Source of the DNA: Shinisaurus crocodilurus
Taxonomy: Eukaryota > Chordata > Lepidosauria > Squamata > Shinisauridae
Reading direction: 5' to 3'
NCBI GenBank assembly: GCA_021292165.1
Contig: CM037877.1
Location: 83,297,691 to 83,361,690 of the forward strand
Length of the DNA stretch: 64,000 nt
Below the pieces are notes generated by a model. The model saw nothing but the letters and a program-made list of their open reading frames with translations, did not search any database and was not told the origin of the DNA. This document shows positions 1 to 10,868 of the stretch, piece after piece. The position numbers and the translations under genes were made by a program. The first letter of the stretch is position 1. Each line of letters begins with the position of its first letter.

Positions 1-350
1 ACATGTTTTGGCAATGTCCAGTAGTTGTCTCTTAAGTTTTGGGGAAGAGGTCATTACACAGATAAATTTTGTACTGGAACAGTCTGTAATATTCACTGAT
101 GTACACACTCGTTTAAATTATTTACCTGCTTCATGGAAATTAACAGATGGAAGGGGAAATGGATTCTCTGTGTCCTTTTGACAGCTAAAAGACTGATATT
201 ACAACACTGGAAGGATAAACATTCACCTCCTATAATGTAATGGATTGAGGACCTAGCAACACTTTTGATATATGAATGGGTGGCATATAGACACCAACTA
301 CAAATGGATACCAGTACTTATTTGGATATTTGGTCTGCTTTTCTTCAAGC
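1..350 (+). mobile_element. L1-like LINE remnant (ORF2 C-terminus)
   Basis: From 181 the + strand reads KRLILQHWKDKHSPP, a stop, then WIEDLATLLIYEWVAYRHQ and a short tail. A lysine-rich block followed by HWK(D/S)K.PP....W is typical of the C-terminal end of L1 ORF2. The frame is broken by at least one stop and the rest of the element is outside the window. Confidence 0.5.
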
Positions 351-686
351 CAATGTATAGTTGCTAGAAAGTTGTATGCATTTCATAGAAATCCATGTAC
401 ATATATTAAAAAATGGGGGGAAATAACAATTTTGGGTGCCTACAGATGCTGCGTTGGGGACCCCTGGATTAGCCTATTCCTAGCTATGGCCAAAGTGAGT
501 ATAAAACCAGCCTCTACAGCTTCTAATTCTACATCTTAACTAAGTATGGCTGATATTTTGGGGCTTCCAGGCAATGTGTACGGGGGCACTGCATGTGGCA
601 GAATGTTGGTCCTTATAAATGAGAGGAAATCCTCTTTAGTTCATACTGTGGCAAAGAATGGTGAGACCAAGCTTTTGGCTAGTTTG

Positions 687-842
687 CATGTCATGGTAAA
701 CCACCGTAGGTTAATTCACCTGTGGGGCTACCATTTTAAATATGCAAGCCACAGCACACATGCAGTGGGGACTTGCATATTCAATATGGGGGCCGGTGTG
801 TGCTGTGGGTGAATTAACCCATGGTGGCTTACCATGACATGC
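687..842. repeat. Inverted-repeat element, TTAACCCATGGTGG family
   Basis: The left arm (CATGTCATGGTAAACCACCG and following) is the reverse complement of the right arm ending CTTACCATGACATG, with a centre containing GCATATTCAATATGG. Similar arms recur at 47205-47565. It is likely a non-autonomous DNA transposon. Confidence 0.6.
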
Positions 843-857
843 CAAACAACTCACAGA

Positions 858-1192
858 CTGGGTTCAGACCATCATTGCCACCCACAGTGGCTTAAATAAG
901 CCACCATGGTTTGTGGCATGCGTTGGGTTCTCATGGGAACCCATTCTGTAACCCAACCCCCACTTGTAGGTTCCCATGTCATCCAAATACAGTGAGGGTG
1001 GGTTGTTGGCATGGTTAACAAACTACCCGCAACCCTAAAACAGTCCATAGGTTGTGGGTGGTTTGCTAACCCCACACCAACAACCCACCCTCACCGTGTT
1101 TGGATGACAAGACAACCTATGAGTGGGGGTTGGGTTATGGAATGGACATCTGGCACATGCCACAAATCATGGGTGGCAATTATTGTCCAAAC
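858..1192. mobile_element. Inverted-repeat DNA element
   Basis: Ends are CTGGGTTCAGACCATCATTG on the left and CAATTATTGTCCAAACA on the right, which are imperfect reverse complements. The interior is also palindromic, with GGGTGGGTTGTTGG facing CCAACAACCCACCCTC. The ends resemble those at 48387-49678 and 54963-55360, so I treat these as one broad family with CTGGGTTCGCAC-type termini. Confidence 0.6.
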
Positions 1193-1199
1193 ATGATTT

Positions 1200-2506
1200 T
1201 CAAGGAGAAAGCACAAATGGAGATTATGCTTTCTTCCATAGTGCATTAATTCTTTTTACACCTGTTGTTAATAATGCTTGAAAACAACTGTGCAAGCAAG
1301 CACCAGCTGACCATTCCAATCTTGCAGATAGCCATTTACTACTCACTGTGACTTATGTACTTGCATTCATCACCATCTGTTCCTGTCCTTCTTCCCCCAA
1401 CCAGCTACACCCTCCCACTGCCTTTGCAAGGCCAGATAAAGAGGAATGATTGTAATTTCTGGTTGTTACTTGACACTACGCTAGATGGAAAGCTTTACCA
1501 AAAAAGAAAAGAAAGAAAGAAAGGTTGACATCATACTCCTTGGCTACACATTTATTTCACACTTCTTTGCTGTGCAGAAAATGTGAAGCTATTTTAGTAA
1601 AGGTTCTTTCCCCAGCCCTATCAGACTGTGAAATTCCCTCAAGTATGAATAAATAAATATTGGCCTTAAAATGCTAAATAATAGTAAATTAATTCAGAAT
1701 TTTCTGCTCAGTTTCTGCCTACCCCGCCCCACCACAACCAAAGCTCATCAGCTCTGCTGTTGAATGTGTAACACCCAAGGAAAGTGTATTAAAAACAACA
1801 ATATTCAGGAAAAGCTTTCCACAAATCTTCCTTTCTGGATTGTCATTAAGCTGATACTGGGAAATGGTTACATTTGAGATTCAATCTTTAGAGATCTGGT
1901 GGGGTCTTTATTATAATAAAATTTAAAACTCTCATGTAGAGCTGATTTTATGCATTTAGTTTTTAAATCATTGTGAACTGCCAGGAGTCTCAGTGATGGA
2001 ACAGGGAGAACAGAGCCAGTGTGGTGTGGCAGTTAGGCAGAAGTGCACTTCGGGGTTATTTAGATTTTAAAACACATTCAATTATTTTAATTCATTTAAA
2101 TGTGTCCATCGGTTTGAAGCCGGCAGTGCCATCTTCATTCACTAGGTGGCAGACTTCCCTAATCAGCCTATAGGTTTGCAGTTGAGCCGGTCTGGAGCCA
2201 GAGTTATTCCCACAGGGGAACGGAGCGGGCAGACCCCTCCTTCTGGGGGCTTAATAACGGTGCACCATGGTGGGAGCTGTCCCTAGCGTTGCTAATGGCT
2301 GTGGCTTCACTCAGATGGGGCCAACTCTGCTCTCTGCATAACTTTGCCTGAAGGCTTTGCTGTGTCAAACTAAGGGCTATCCTAACTCATGTGAAGCCAG
2401 GTGCATCAGCCAGTCATAAACAAACTAACAAACACAGATCAATCAATGAATCAATCAATCAGTACGTTCCTCGTTCTTTAATACGTTCACATCAGAAGAA
2501 ACTTAC
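1200..2506. other. TMC2 intron, no clear feature
   Basis: This stretch is AT-rich intronic sequence with a short A/G-rich run near 1500-1523 and a SINE-like fragment (GAGCCAGTGTGGTGTGGCAG) near 2013. I see no exon or intact element. Confidence 0.5.
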
Positions 2507-2649
2507 GTGCGGATGACAACCATGAAACTGTAAGCAATGGTGCCAACTCCAACCAAGAAGTAGGAGAGAGGCAGCCGGAACTTCAGCCACCCAATGGTTC
2601 TCTGGTTATTGTAATAGCCGTAAAAGAGCACCGAATATTGCGCAAAGCC
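2507..2649 (-). CDS. TMC2: TMC2 exon, second membrane segment
   Basis: The 143-nt exon has the acceptor CTTTCCAG and a GTAAGT donor. It encodes [20 protein letters not shown], then [27 protein letters not shown] plus two bases of the next codon. The hydrophobic stretch [19 protein letters not shown] is the second membrane helix. [11 protein letters not shown] and the VIR end point to TMC2. This is the last exon in the window; the next should encode the loop before the FTSWDYLIGN motif and lie left of position 1. Confidence 0.96.
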
Positions 2650-3227
2650 CTGGAAAGTCAACGACAAGTAACAGTTTAGAACTCTTTTCGTTAAAAAAAG
2701 CCTTTGCGCAACACTCCATGGCAGCACTGGGCAGTCTTTCAGCCTTGCAGGTATTACTTTGTCCTAGAGACACCAACCTGGGTCAGGTGCGAAGGAGTGG
2801 CCAGGAAGGTGGAACCAATTACCTGCTGCACCCTACAAGCCAAACACTGGGGTGGCCTGTATGTATACAAATGCAACCTAAGCTGAGGTCCAGGTGGGGA
2901 GCCTTTGATTGTTCCGATTGTTAAGCAGTTGTCTGCTGATTTTTGGAAGAAGAGACCCCTTCTCTCGATGCAAGGATGCAATCGAAAGTACTTCTTCACC
3001 ATTGCCAAGGCTTGTCTCAAATTTGTCAGCAGGAACTCCTCCGGCTCATGCTCAGATGGCACCACAAAAACAACCTAGAAGTTGTATGCATGTCAGCACT
3101 TAGAGCAGGGGTGCGGAACCTCAAATCTGGCCCACCTGGGGGGTCAAACCTGGGCCTCCGTGGTTACCCCAGATGGCCACATGCCCCTACTGGACTAAGC
3201 GGGGCATGCCAAAGTTTCTGTGCCATC

Positions 3228-3660
3228 CAGGGCCGGCTTAAGGCCAGCTGTTGCCCTAAGCACAGCCCAATAATGGTGCCCCCTTGGCCCTTCCATTACT
3301 TAGCTGGCAAGACATTGAGACTCAATAAGTGCTGACGGTGAAAGAAGACATTAAAAACTCAGTTTTCTTCAAGGCCGTCCCCCACGCCAGAACACACAAC
3401 TATATTAAATATAAACTGTTTTTTATTATATTTATTTAACACTAAATAGCAGCAAGCAATATGAGCCAATTACTTACTTATAACTAGGACAACGGAAAGA
3501 AATACAAATTTTCATCACTATTTATGCATTTTTTAATAAAATTGTTATAAGGGGGGAAATGCAAATGCAAAAATTTGTGGTACTCTGGTACTCTGTGGTC
3601 CCCCCTTCCCTTGGTGCCTTAAGCACGTGCTTATATTGCTTACTGGATAATCCAGGGCTG
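3228..3660. mobile_element. hAT-type element, CAGGGCCGG family, copy 1
   Basis: Begins CAGGGCCGGCTTAAGG and ends AATCCAGGGCTG. Flanks GTGCCATC (3220-3227) and GTGCCACC (3661-3668) are an 8-bp target duplication with one mismatch, the size expected for hAT transposons. A near-identical copy sits at 33639-34074. No transposase coding sequence is visible. Confidence 0.8.
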
Positions 3661-4206
3661 GTGCCACCACTAAAAATGTCTTGCACTGTTCAGCTGCCCA
3701 CCAAACCTCTAGCAGTGACAAGACAGCAAACAGGCCTCTAAAGGCTTGGGAAGGTTCATGGCCTCCAGATCCCAGGCCATTTAGGCAGTGGTTGAGTGGA
3801 GCCAGGGTTTGCAGGGCTGGAGCACCAGCAATTATTATTATTTTAATTAGCAGGACACTAACATCATCTGTCCCCCACCTCAGAATTCCCTGTTCCCTCT
3901 GAGTTTATCTGCAATCCTCTTTTTTCCCTGCAACAATTTCCCCAGCAACAATATATTGTTCCTTGTTGTAATGCAAAGTATTTTTAGGTGGCATGGCTGT
4001 GTGAATGGGCACATTAAGAAAGATTAGCTTTACAACCCTGCTGCTGGTGGAGATGAAAGCTGCTAGAACTGGTTTGTTGATTCGGATCAACACAGCTGCC
4101 TGCAATGTTTGGACTCTCCTTGGCAGGGCAGGGCTATGGGGACTGTTGTGATGAGCGCCTGCACCTCAAAACATACCGCTACACCACTGTGTTTATGGCT
4201 TTAAAG

Positions 4207-4317
4207 CAGTGTTCTCCAACCTTGGGTCCCCAGATGTTTTTGGCCTACAACGTTGGGGCTTGCTGGGAGTTGTAGGCCAAAAACATCTGGGGACCCACCC
4301 AAGGTTGGAGAACACTG
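4207..4317. mobile_element. Palindromic hAT MITE, CAGTGTTCTCC type
   Basis: A 111-bp near-perfect palindrome starting CAGTGTTCTCCAACCTTGGG and ending with its reverse complement. Flanks CTTTAAAG and CTTTAATG form an 8-bp duplication with one mismatch, supporting hAT. Similar copies lie at 8775-8888 and 50911-52059. Confidence 0.85.
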
Positions 4318-4324
4318 CTTTAAT

Positions 4325-4633
4325 GATTCACACTCGCACTTTAAACTGAGCCCAGAAAAATTAGGCAGCCAGTGTAGTTGGTTGCAGATCAGAGTTATAC
4401 AATCCGTTCTCTGGGCTTCGGTCAACATTCTGGCAGATGCACTGCAGTTCTAGTTTCCTAACTGTCTTTAAAGGCAGCCAGACAAAGGGAGCGTTGTAAT
4501 CCAGCCTAGGTGTGAATGAGTGACTGATGCCAGGTCTGATTTCTCTAGGGAAGGCTGCAGGTGGCTAATCGGGTGAAGCTGGTCAAAAGCACTCCTGGCT
4601 ACCACCACAACCTGCACAACCTGGGTACGTAGC
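4325..4633 (-). mobile_element. LINE-derived fragment, left of GC-rich insertion
   Basis: Sequence such as TCTTTAAAGGCAGCC and AGCACTCCTGGCTACC resembles the region 28960-29150, whose minus strand encodes a LINE signature. The fragment stops at the GC-rich insertion and appears to resume near 5195. Confidence 0.45.
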
Positions 4634-5175
4634 AGGGCCGGCGCTACCGCTAGGCAGACCCAGGTGGCTGCCTAGGGCGCGTGGCGGAAGAGGGCGCGAA
4701 CGCTGCGCTCCTTCCTCGCCGCCGGCGCGCTCCTGCCGCACCTGCCGCCTCCGCCGCACCTCCCCACGCGACCGCCGCCGCCGCACCTCCCCCCCGCTCG
4801 CGCGGCCGGCCGCCAGCCACCTACCTACCTTCGCGTCGTTTCCGGAGCTCCGCCGGCGTTGTTTTGACAGGAGGAACCAGGGCAACAGGGCTTAAACAGC
4901 CCTGTTGCCCTGGTTTCCCCGGCAAAAAAAAAAAAAGTGCGGGGGTCCCATGGCGTCGGAGGAGGAGGAGGAGGAGGCAGCAGCAGCAGCAGCAGCCAGC
5001 AGCCAGCAGCCAGCATGGGGGAGGGGAAGGTAGGTGGTGGTGGTGGTGGTGGCGGCGGCGGCGGCGGCAGCAGCGCGGGGGGGTTGCAGAGCAAGGCTGC
5101 TTTGCTCCGGAGCCCCCCCCCCGGCACGAGAGGGGGGGCGCTAAATATAATTTGGCCTAGGGCGCCAAACAGCCC
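4634..5175. mobile_element. GC-rich insertion with trinucleotide repeats
   Basis: The element starts CAGGGCCGGCGCTACCGC and ends CTAGGGCGCCAAACAGCC. It contains CCGCCG-rich sequence, a short inverted repeat (CAGGGCAACAGGGC.. region, 4880-4918), GGA, GCA and GGT/GGC triplet runs (4957-5075). Flanks on each side carry CTGCAC..CCTGG.TACGTAG, an imperfect long duplication. Long open frames on both strands here are a composition effect. The ends resemble the CAGGGCCGGC(C/G)CTACC family at 33067-33391. Confidence 0.55.
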
Positions 5176-5310
5176 TGCACCGTTCCTGGTACGTAGGAAA
5201 TATCCAGATCCAGGAACCTGGTCCTTCAGGAGCTGTGTGACTCTCCATCTAGACTAGGCTGAACACCTAAATCCAGATTTGTAAAACTCCCATTAAAAGC
5301 ACATCTCTCA

Positions 5311-5336
5311 GATAGATAGATAGATAGATAGATAGA
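5311..5336. repeat. (GATA)n microsatellite
   Basis: About six and a half GATA units in a row. Confidence 0.95.
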
Positions 5337-5814
5337 CCCTTCTATACCACCCAATAGCTGAAGTTCTCTTGTCCAAAGTTCATAGTTTAGTGGTAAGGAG
5401 GAATGAGTGGGTGAACAAATGAGGTGAGAAAACATCTGAGCTCACCCCTGGAGGCAATACATTGTTTTCCCCATCCTCTATGGATGTGGGGGTTCCAATG
5501 CATTTATGCCCGCTGGAGAAGAGGAGGGCACACCACTCCAAAAGCCACAAAGCAGCAAGTGGTGGGCAAGTCAAACTGGGTATCTCAAAATAGTAACTCA
5601 GGGACAATTCAAACATCGCAATCTCCTACACATAGATGAGTCTCCATGCAGGAAATAATGTGTAACGTACTGAGTTTAGCATGAATGCTTTTCTTGTCTG
5701 GAGTACAGAAACTGAACAGCCAATAAGTGGAGTGGCTGCCCCATCTCTGTATTTGTAAGGAAATACATTCACCCTCGATTTCACATTGTTATGCTCACCC
5801 TACTTCTCTGAGTG

Positions 5815-6195
5815 GTGAGAAGATCCAGGGGTAGGGCGGCCGCGTAGGCATCACCAAAAAAGAGGCAGAAAGAAGACACAGATTTGCATCTGCTAATTTA
5901 TATGCGCAGATGCAACTTTGGAAACAGTGACTATTATTTTAATAGGAATACAGTACATCTCACCTTAGTGGGGAAGACTATGACCAGATGACCTGTGTGC
6001 CTGCTCAGTCTGCTGGCCTGGTGCGAAGTACTGATGGGCAACTTCAAGATCCCTGCTCTCCCTTCTAATGGTGATGACTTTATATTTAAACTGCACTTGG
6101 ACTGGACAGCCCTTCAAACAGAGGATGCCTTCAAAGAGAGGACTGTCCTCTAACAGACCTTCAAATAAAATGTGGGATATTTAAAGTGCAGTCAA
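5815..6195. mobile_element. Family B repeat (CACCTTAGTGGGGAAGAC), copy 1
   Basis: Shares TTTGCATCTGCTAATTTATA, CACC(T/A)TAGTGGGGAAGA and GACCTGTGTGCCTGCTCAGTC with 31901-32097, 35148-35835 and 48222-49853. Longer copies end in GGACACATGG(C/A).ACCCTA, matching the TAGGGTGGCC hAT terminus at 29791. No coding capacity is seen. Confidence 0.65.
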
Positions 6196-6884
6196 AACCA
6201 ATGGCTCATGTTTCACAAGTTAGTTGGATGAAATGGTTAGGGCCACTGGTATCTTCTAAGGTGGATTCCCTAGAAGATACTCAGTGTGTGTTTAGCTGAG
6301 CCTCAGCAGGAAGTGGGCGTAGCTCTCAGCTCTTCCCTTCCTACTTAGACTCTGAATGTGGTAGTAAGAGTTGTTGCCTCCATGTAACCAGAGTTGCTGG
6401 TCTGAACTCAAGTTCAGACCCCAAGTATTTCCAAATGTACTGTAACCAACTGTAAGAAATGTTTTTAAGCCTGCCTGAATGAAACTGCATAATCTTAGTT
6501 AGTAAATGTTACTTTTAACTTTTACAAGACTGTGTCTCTGATTATTGTTCTGAGGGAGAGAAAAGGGGAGCAAAACCAGGAAAATCCAGTCTGCCTTAAA
6601 GCATCCTGGATTAACAAATGCTAACTGGCTAACACTAGCCAAATCTAAGCTTCTTCTAAGCTGGAAAGGGACTCTACTCTGCTGATCTCACTAACGTGAG
6701 ATAGGAAGGATAATACTCAACAATATATCCTCTCCTAGCATCTTTTTCAAGTCCCAGCATAAAAGATGGTCCTCTGTAAAGTGGGACACATGGCCATCCT
6801 ATGGGTTGCTGTGCTTACCCATGTTTGGTTTCTTTTGGATGGAGGTCACTGGGGTCTTATTGGTGTTTTGTAATATTTGTGGGT

Positions 6885-6920
6885 CATTTATTCATTCATT
6901 CATTCATTCATTCATTCATT
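6885..6920. repeat. (ATTC)n microsatellite at a LINE tail
   Basis: Nine ATTC units immediately precede the antisense LINE 3' end, so the tract is probably the LINE's own 3' tail. Confidence 0.85.
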
Positions 6921-7425
6921 TCCTATACCACCCAATAGCCAAAGCTCTCTGGGTGGTGTACAACAATCAATTAAAAAAATACAGTTAAAAATATAAACAA
7001 TAAAAACGTTATAAAAATATAAAACCAATTTTTAAAAAATCACTAAAACAAGTAAATAAAACACGGCCACTAAAAAACAATTTACCACCCCGCCATATCC
7101 CATTTAATCATTAAAAGCCTCAACATAGAGGACAGTCTTAACCTGGCACCGAAAAGATAATAGAGTTGGCGCCAGGCAGGCCTCAGGGGGGAGCTTGTTC
7201 CACAGTTGGGGGGCTACCACAGAAAAGGCCCTCCCCCTTGTTGCTGCCCTCCGAGCCTCACGTGGAGGTGGCAGTCGGAGGAAGGCCCCAGATGTTGAGC
7301 GTAGTGTACAGGTAGATTGTGGTTGGGAGAGGCGTTCCATCAGGTATTGTGGTCCCAAGCTGTGGGAAATTTTACCTGTAATTTCCCTAACAATATATGT
7401 GCCTAGCAACTTGGCCTGAACCACA
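6921..7425 (-). pseudogene. CR1/L2-like LINE 3' end with ORF2 C-terminus
   Basis: The minus strand from about 7424 encodes RGRAFSVVAPQLWNKLPPEA and LLSFRCQVKTVLY, the typical C-terminal signature of CR1/L2-type ORF2 proteins. A 3' UTR follows with CCACCCAATAGCCAAAGCTC, a motif shared with 18122-18280 and 58378-58540. It is a 5'-truncated remnant. Confidence 0.7.
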
Positions 7426-8129
7426 GCAGTTAAGAAACATTTGCAGTCATCCTGATGCCATTAACCCTTTTGTCTCTAAAACCCCAATCTTACAACAATA
7501 TGTTTTTCAACAGATGCACTATTTCCCAAGTGGAGATTAAGCTCTGCATGAGAAATTGCAACATATGCTCTGGGGTTCATTATATGAACCAGTCACTAGA
7601 TTTTATTCATGCAGTGGATATAACTGATTAACCCTCCTGAGTCTATGGCACTCTTGATTGATCTGTGCAGCACGTAAAGACCAAGCCATGCAGGGCTTTA
7701 TAAATCAAAACCAGCACTTAGGATTGTGTCTGAAAATCAATAGACATAACTAGGTCTACTAAATGATATGCCACTAGGGGATGGGTGGATAGACAGATAG
7801 ATAGATATCATATATAAATCATTTTGTAAATGAAATCATTGTTGCTTTCCAAAATTAAAGAATAAGCTGCAAATGTCTGGTGAAAGGAAGCAAAAATAAT
7901 GGACACAACTGGATAAAGATTTCTTCCAGTCTTTTTGTTGCAACAATCTCCCACTGGAGACCACTCCAGCTCTGTTGAGGACCACCCCTTGATGAACATC
8001 ACATAGTTGCAAGGCCTGCAACAAGTGGCCATCACAAATTCAGATCAGACACCAGAGTTCAGCATGTCAATGGCCTGTGGATGAATTGGAAAGGGCTTTA
8101 ATTGACTGTGGTAATGCAGAGGGGCTTAA

Positions 8130-8430
8130 TTCTCTCACAAGTGAAATGCATCCATTCCCTGCTGGTTATTTTCTTAAAAGTAAACCATTAGTAGATTAAA
8201 ATGTCAATAGGCTAACATCCTTCTGTTTCATTTAATCGCAAACCATGCATTTGATGTATTGTGACTGTCAGGCTGCCTGAGATGAGTCACAGTGTTTGCC
8301 TGCTAAGCCTCATTTGCAATCCTGGCTGTGGAGAAAATGAAATATTAACACATGACGAGTAAATATTAATAGATTTCTGGTGTGATTATCAATCTGTTTC
8401 CTCAATTGCACTGGTACTGACATTGTCTCC
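8130..8430. other. Unique-looking AT-rich intronic segment
   Basis: This stretch resembles no repeat elsewhere in the window and contains motifs such as AAATATTAATAGATTTC and GATGAGTCACAG (AP-1-like TGAGTCA). It could be a conserved non-coding element, but nothing beyond its single-copy look supports that. Confidence 0.25.
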
Positions 8431-8774
8431 ACTAGGGAATTATGGGACTCTCAGTAGTCGGTGTTTTAATTATTTGCAGAACATCGACGGTGTGTGAAAG
8501 GCACACCATACTTGCCACATATCCAGTATTTTTTGTCATGCACCAGACAGTGCCCTGGACAGTCATTACCCTGGATGTATAATGATTGGGACAGACTAGA
8601 GGCCAAACTAGACATGACATTAAATGCATCTTCACATGTTGGGTTTTTTACATGATCAGCTGGGGCGGGGTGGTTGTGCTGACAATTATCGTATTCCAGC
8701 AGGCATAGAGGGGAAATTTAACCCTTGCAGTCCTGAGGAAAACCTCTCCTCTGAAGCTGCTCTTTGCATTAGGA

Positions 8775-8888
8775 CAGTGTTCTACAACCTTGGGTCCCCA
8801 AATGTTTTTGGCCTACAACTCCCAGCATGCCCCAGCCAGTGTAGCTGTAGGCCAAAAACATCTGGGGACCCAAGGTTGGAGAACACTG
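8775..8888. mobile_element. Palindromic hAT MITE, copy 2
   Basis: CAGTGTTCTACAACC facing GGTTGGAGAACACTG, with 8-bp flanks CATTAGGA and CATTAGAA (one mismatch). Same family as 4207-4317. Confidence 0.85.
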
Positions 8889-8899
8889 CATTAGAATCT

Positions 8900-10702
8900 A
8901 ACGTATTTTATGCTGTTTTTAACATAAAAAAACAAAGCGCCAGTTACGCAAATTGCGGCCGTTTTAAGGAAGCTTACCCTGTTTTTTACGTAAAAAACGT
9001 AGCACTGGGGACCCGGAAGTGTAGCACCAAGGACCCGGAAGTTCCTTTCCCCGGCTCGTTTTGCGAGGACATGAGCCGAGCTGGGGAAAGGTACCGTAAG
9101 TTGCGTGGAGCTCGGGGGGGGGGGGGTCAAGGCCAGCGAGTTCGCCCCGCTTCTACCCCCCATCGAGCTCCGCACACATCCCTAAAAAGACTGAAACAGA
9201 GTGGGAAGAGAATCTTCAGTGTTTTTCCCACCTTTCCTCTGCTCATTTCCCTATACTCTAGTGTGTCACTGCATCTGACACAAAAGGCCTCCCAGTGGGA
9301 TGCTAATAAATTTAAGTAACAAATCATAAAGCCTAACGAGGTGGCAAACTAGGGTGACTGCTGTACATTTACGGAGAGTGTGCCCTGTGAGGAGTGACTG
9401 CGGAATGTGAATATAGCAGTATAATTCTGCTAACTGGACGATATACAGTGTAATGTAGATCTGCCCCTGGACCAGGCTACTTGCCTCTGGCCCCTTCAAC
9501 AGACCCTTGCAGGCCTGAGACTATCAGGCCTAAACAGTTGGAGGTTTGGAACCTGGCTTGGCTTGGCTTTCCTTGCCCCTTAAAAAAATGGCATCGAAAA
9601 TCACTCTTGCTGGCAGAGCACACAAAGCTGTGCATTGCCAGTTTACCAGCTCCCTGGGGCAGGATTGAAATCGACCACATCTGCTGTGTGCTCTGTCCCA
9701 TGAAGATACCAGGAAGTTCCTGGTGCTGGCCCCTGTGAGTTTTTGTCCTGGAATAGTAACTGCTCAGTTCAGTGGAACCATAGGATTACGCTGTAGTCTA
9801 AATATTGAATGGTAATTTCAGAAACAATGGCTGTGTGATCAAGCAAGGTTACTCATGTATATGCAATAGATTACAAGCATGCACACAGTGGGGCTTTCAT
9901 AGCCTTTTTTCAGTTTGCAGCCCACACCTATCCCACAACATCACAAAATGGTGTTTTAAACGCCCATTGAAATTAAAAATCAGCTTCCTATGCAGTGTGC
10001 AGGAGTGGCTTTTTGAGAAATGGAAGAATGTATGCAAATAAATGGAAGAATGTATGCATAGTTCTTCCCATCATGCTTCTTTGGATCACCACTTCTATCT
10101 GAAGCCATGGTTCTCTGCCAATAAATATCCTTGCTGGTGTTTGTCTTCAATTAATCCCTGTTTAATGTGCAACTAGGAGCCAATTTTGATGTAATGTTTT
10201 CACTCCACTGGGGAACAGATGTGACAGAGATTACATCAGAATGCGGCTTTTACATGAAAGATCTGTGAACAGATTATCACATTCTGGCCAGCTTCTGCTC
10301 TTGGCCCTCTGTTCTCCTCGTGGATTCCAGTTCAACTAGGAAAATGCCTAAATGTAATTCCATAGTATACACACTTTGCTTCATCATTAAGTTCCTCCAG
10401 TTAATTTGCATTTCCTTTTCCCCTCTATGCTCTTGATGTACACCTCTGCACTGATAAAATACTACCCCCCCCAAAAAAAACAGTCTTGCTTAGTTGTACA
10501 TATATGATTGCATTGAGATGCTTTTTATGCAGTGTTTTACTGATGCACTCACGTGCTCTTTCACACTGGTAAAACACCACACACAAAAAGGATAAAAAAA
10601 CTCTATGTGTACAATCACATCCAGTTTGTTTTAATGCAGTGTTTTGTCCAATATTTACAAAATGTTGAGGGGTGGGGAAAGATGAAGGTAAACTATGCAC
10701 GA
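8900..10702. other. Intron without recognisable gene
   Basis: Holds a GC/CpG-rich patch around 9000-9180 with paired ACCCGGAAGT motifs, a poly-G run near 9116-9126, and otherwise ordinary intronic sequence. I see no exon. Confidence 0.4.
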
Positions 10703-10703
10703 A

Positions 10704-10753
<50 letters not shown>

Positions 10754-10836
10754 TAATAATATATATTATTATTACATTATAATAATTAATAATATATTAT
10801 AATATATATAATATTATATTATATATATTATAATAT

Positions 10837-10868
<32 letters not shown>
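10703..10868. repeat. Compound microsatellite (AAT)n, AT-rich, (ATC)n
   Basis: About 18 AAT units with one variant, then an AT-rich palindromic stretch, then ten ATC units. Confidence 0.95.

Noticed and set aside
4681..5160. Long open frames on both strands in the GC-rich block
   Set aside because: They consist of arginine, proline, glycine and serine runs from triplet repeats, with no domain or splice context.
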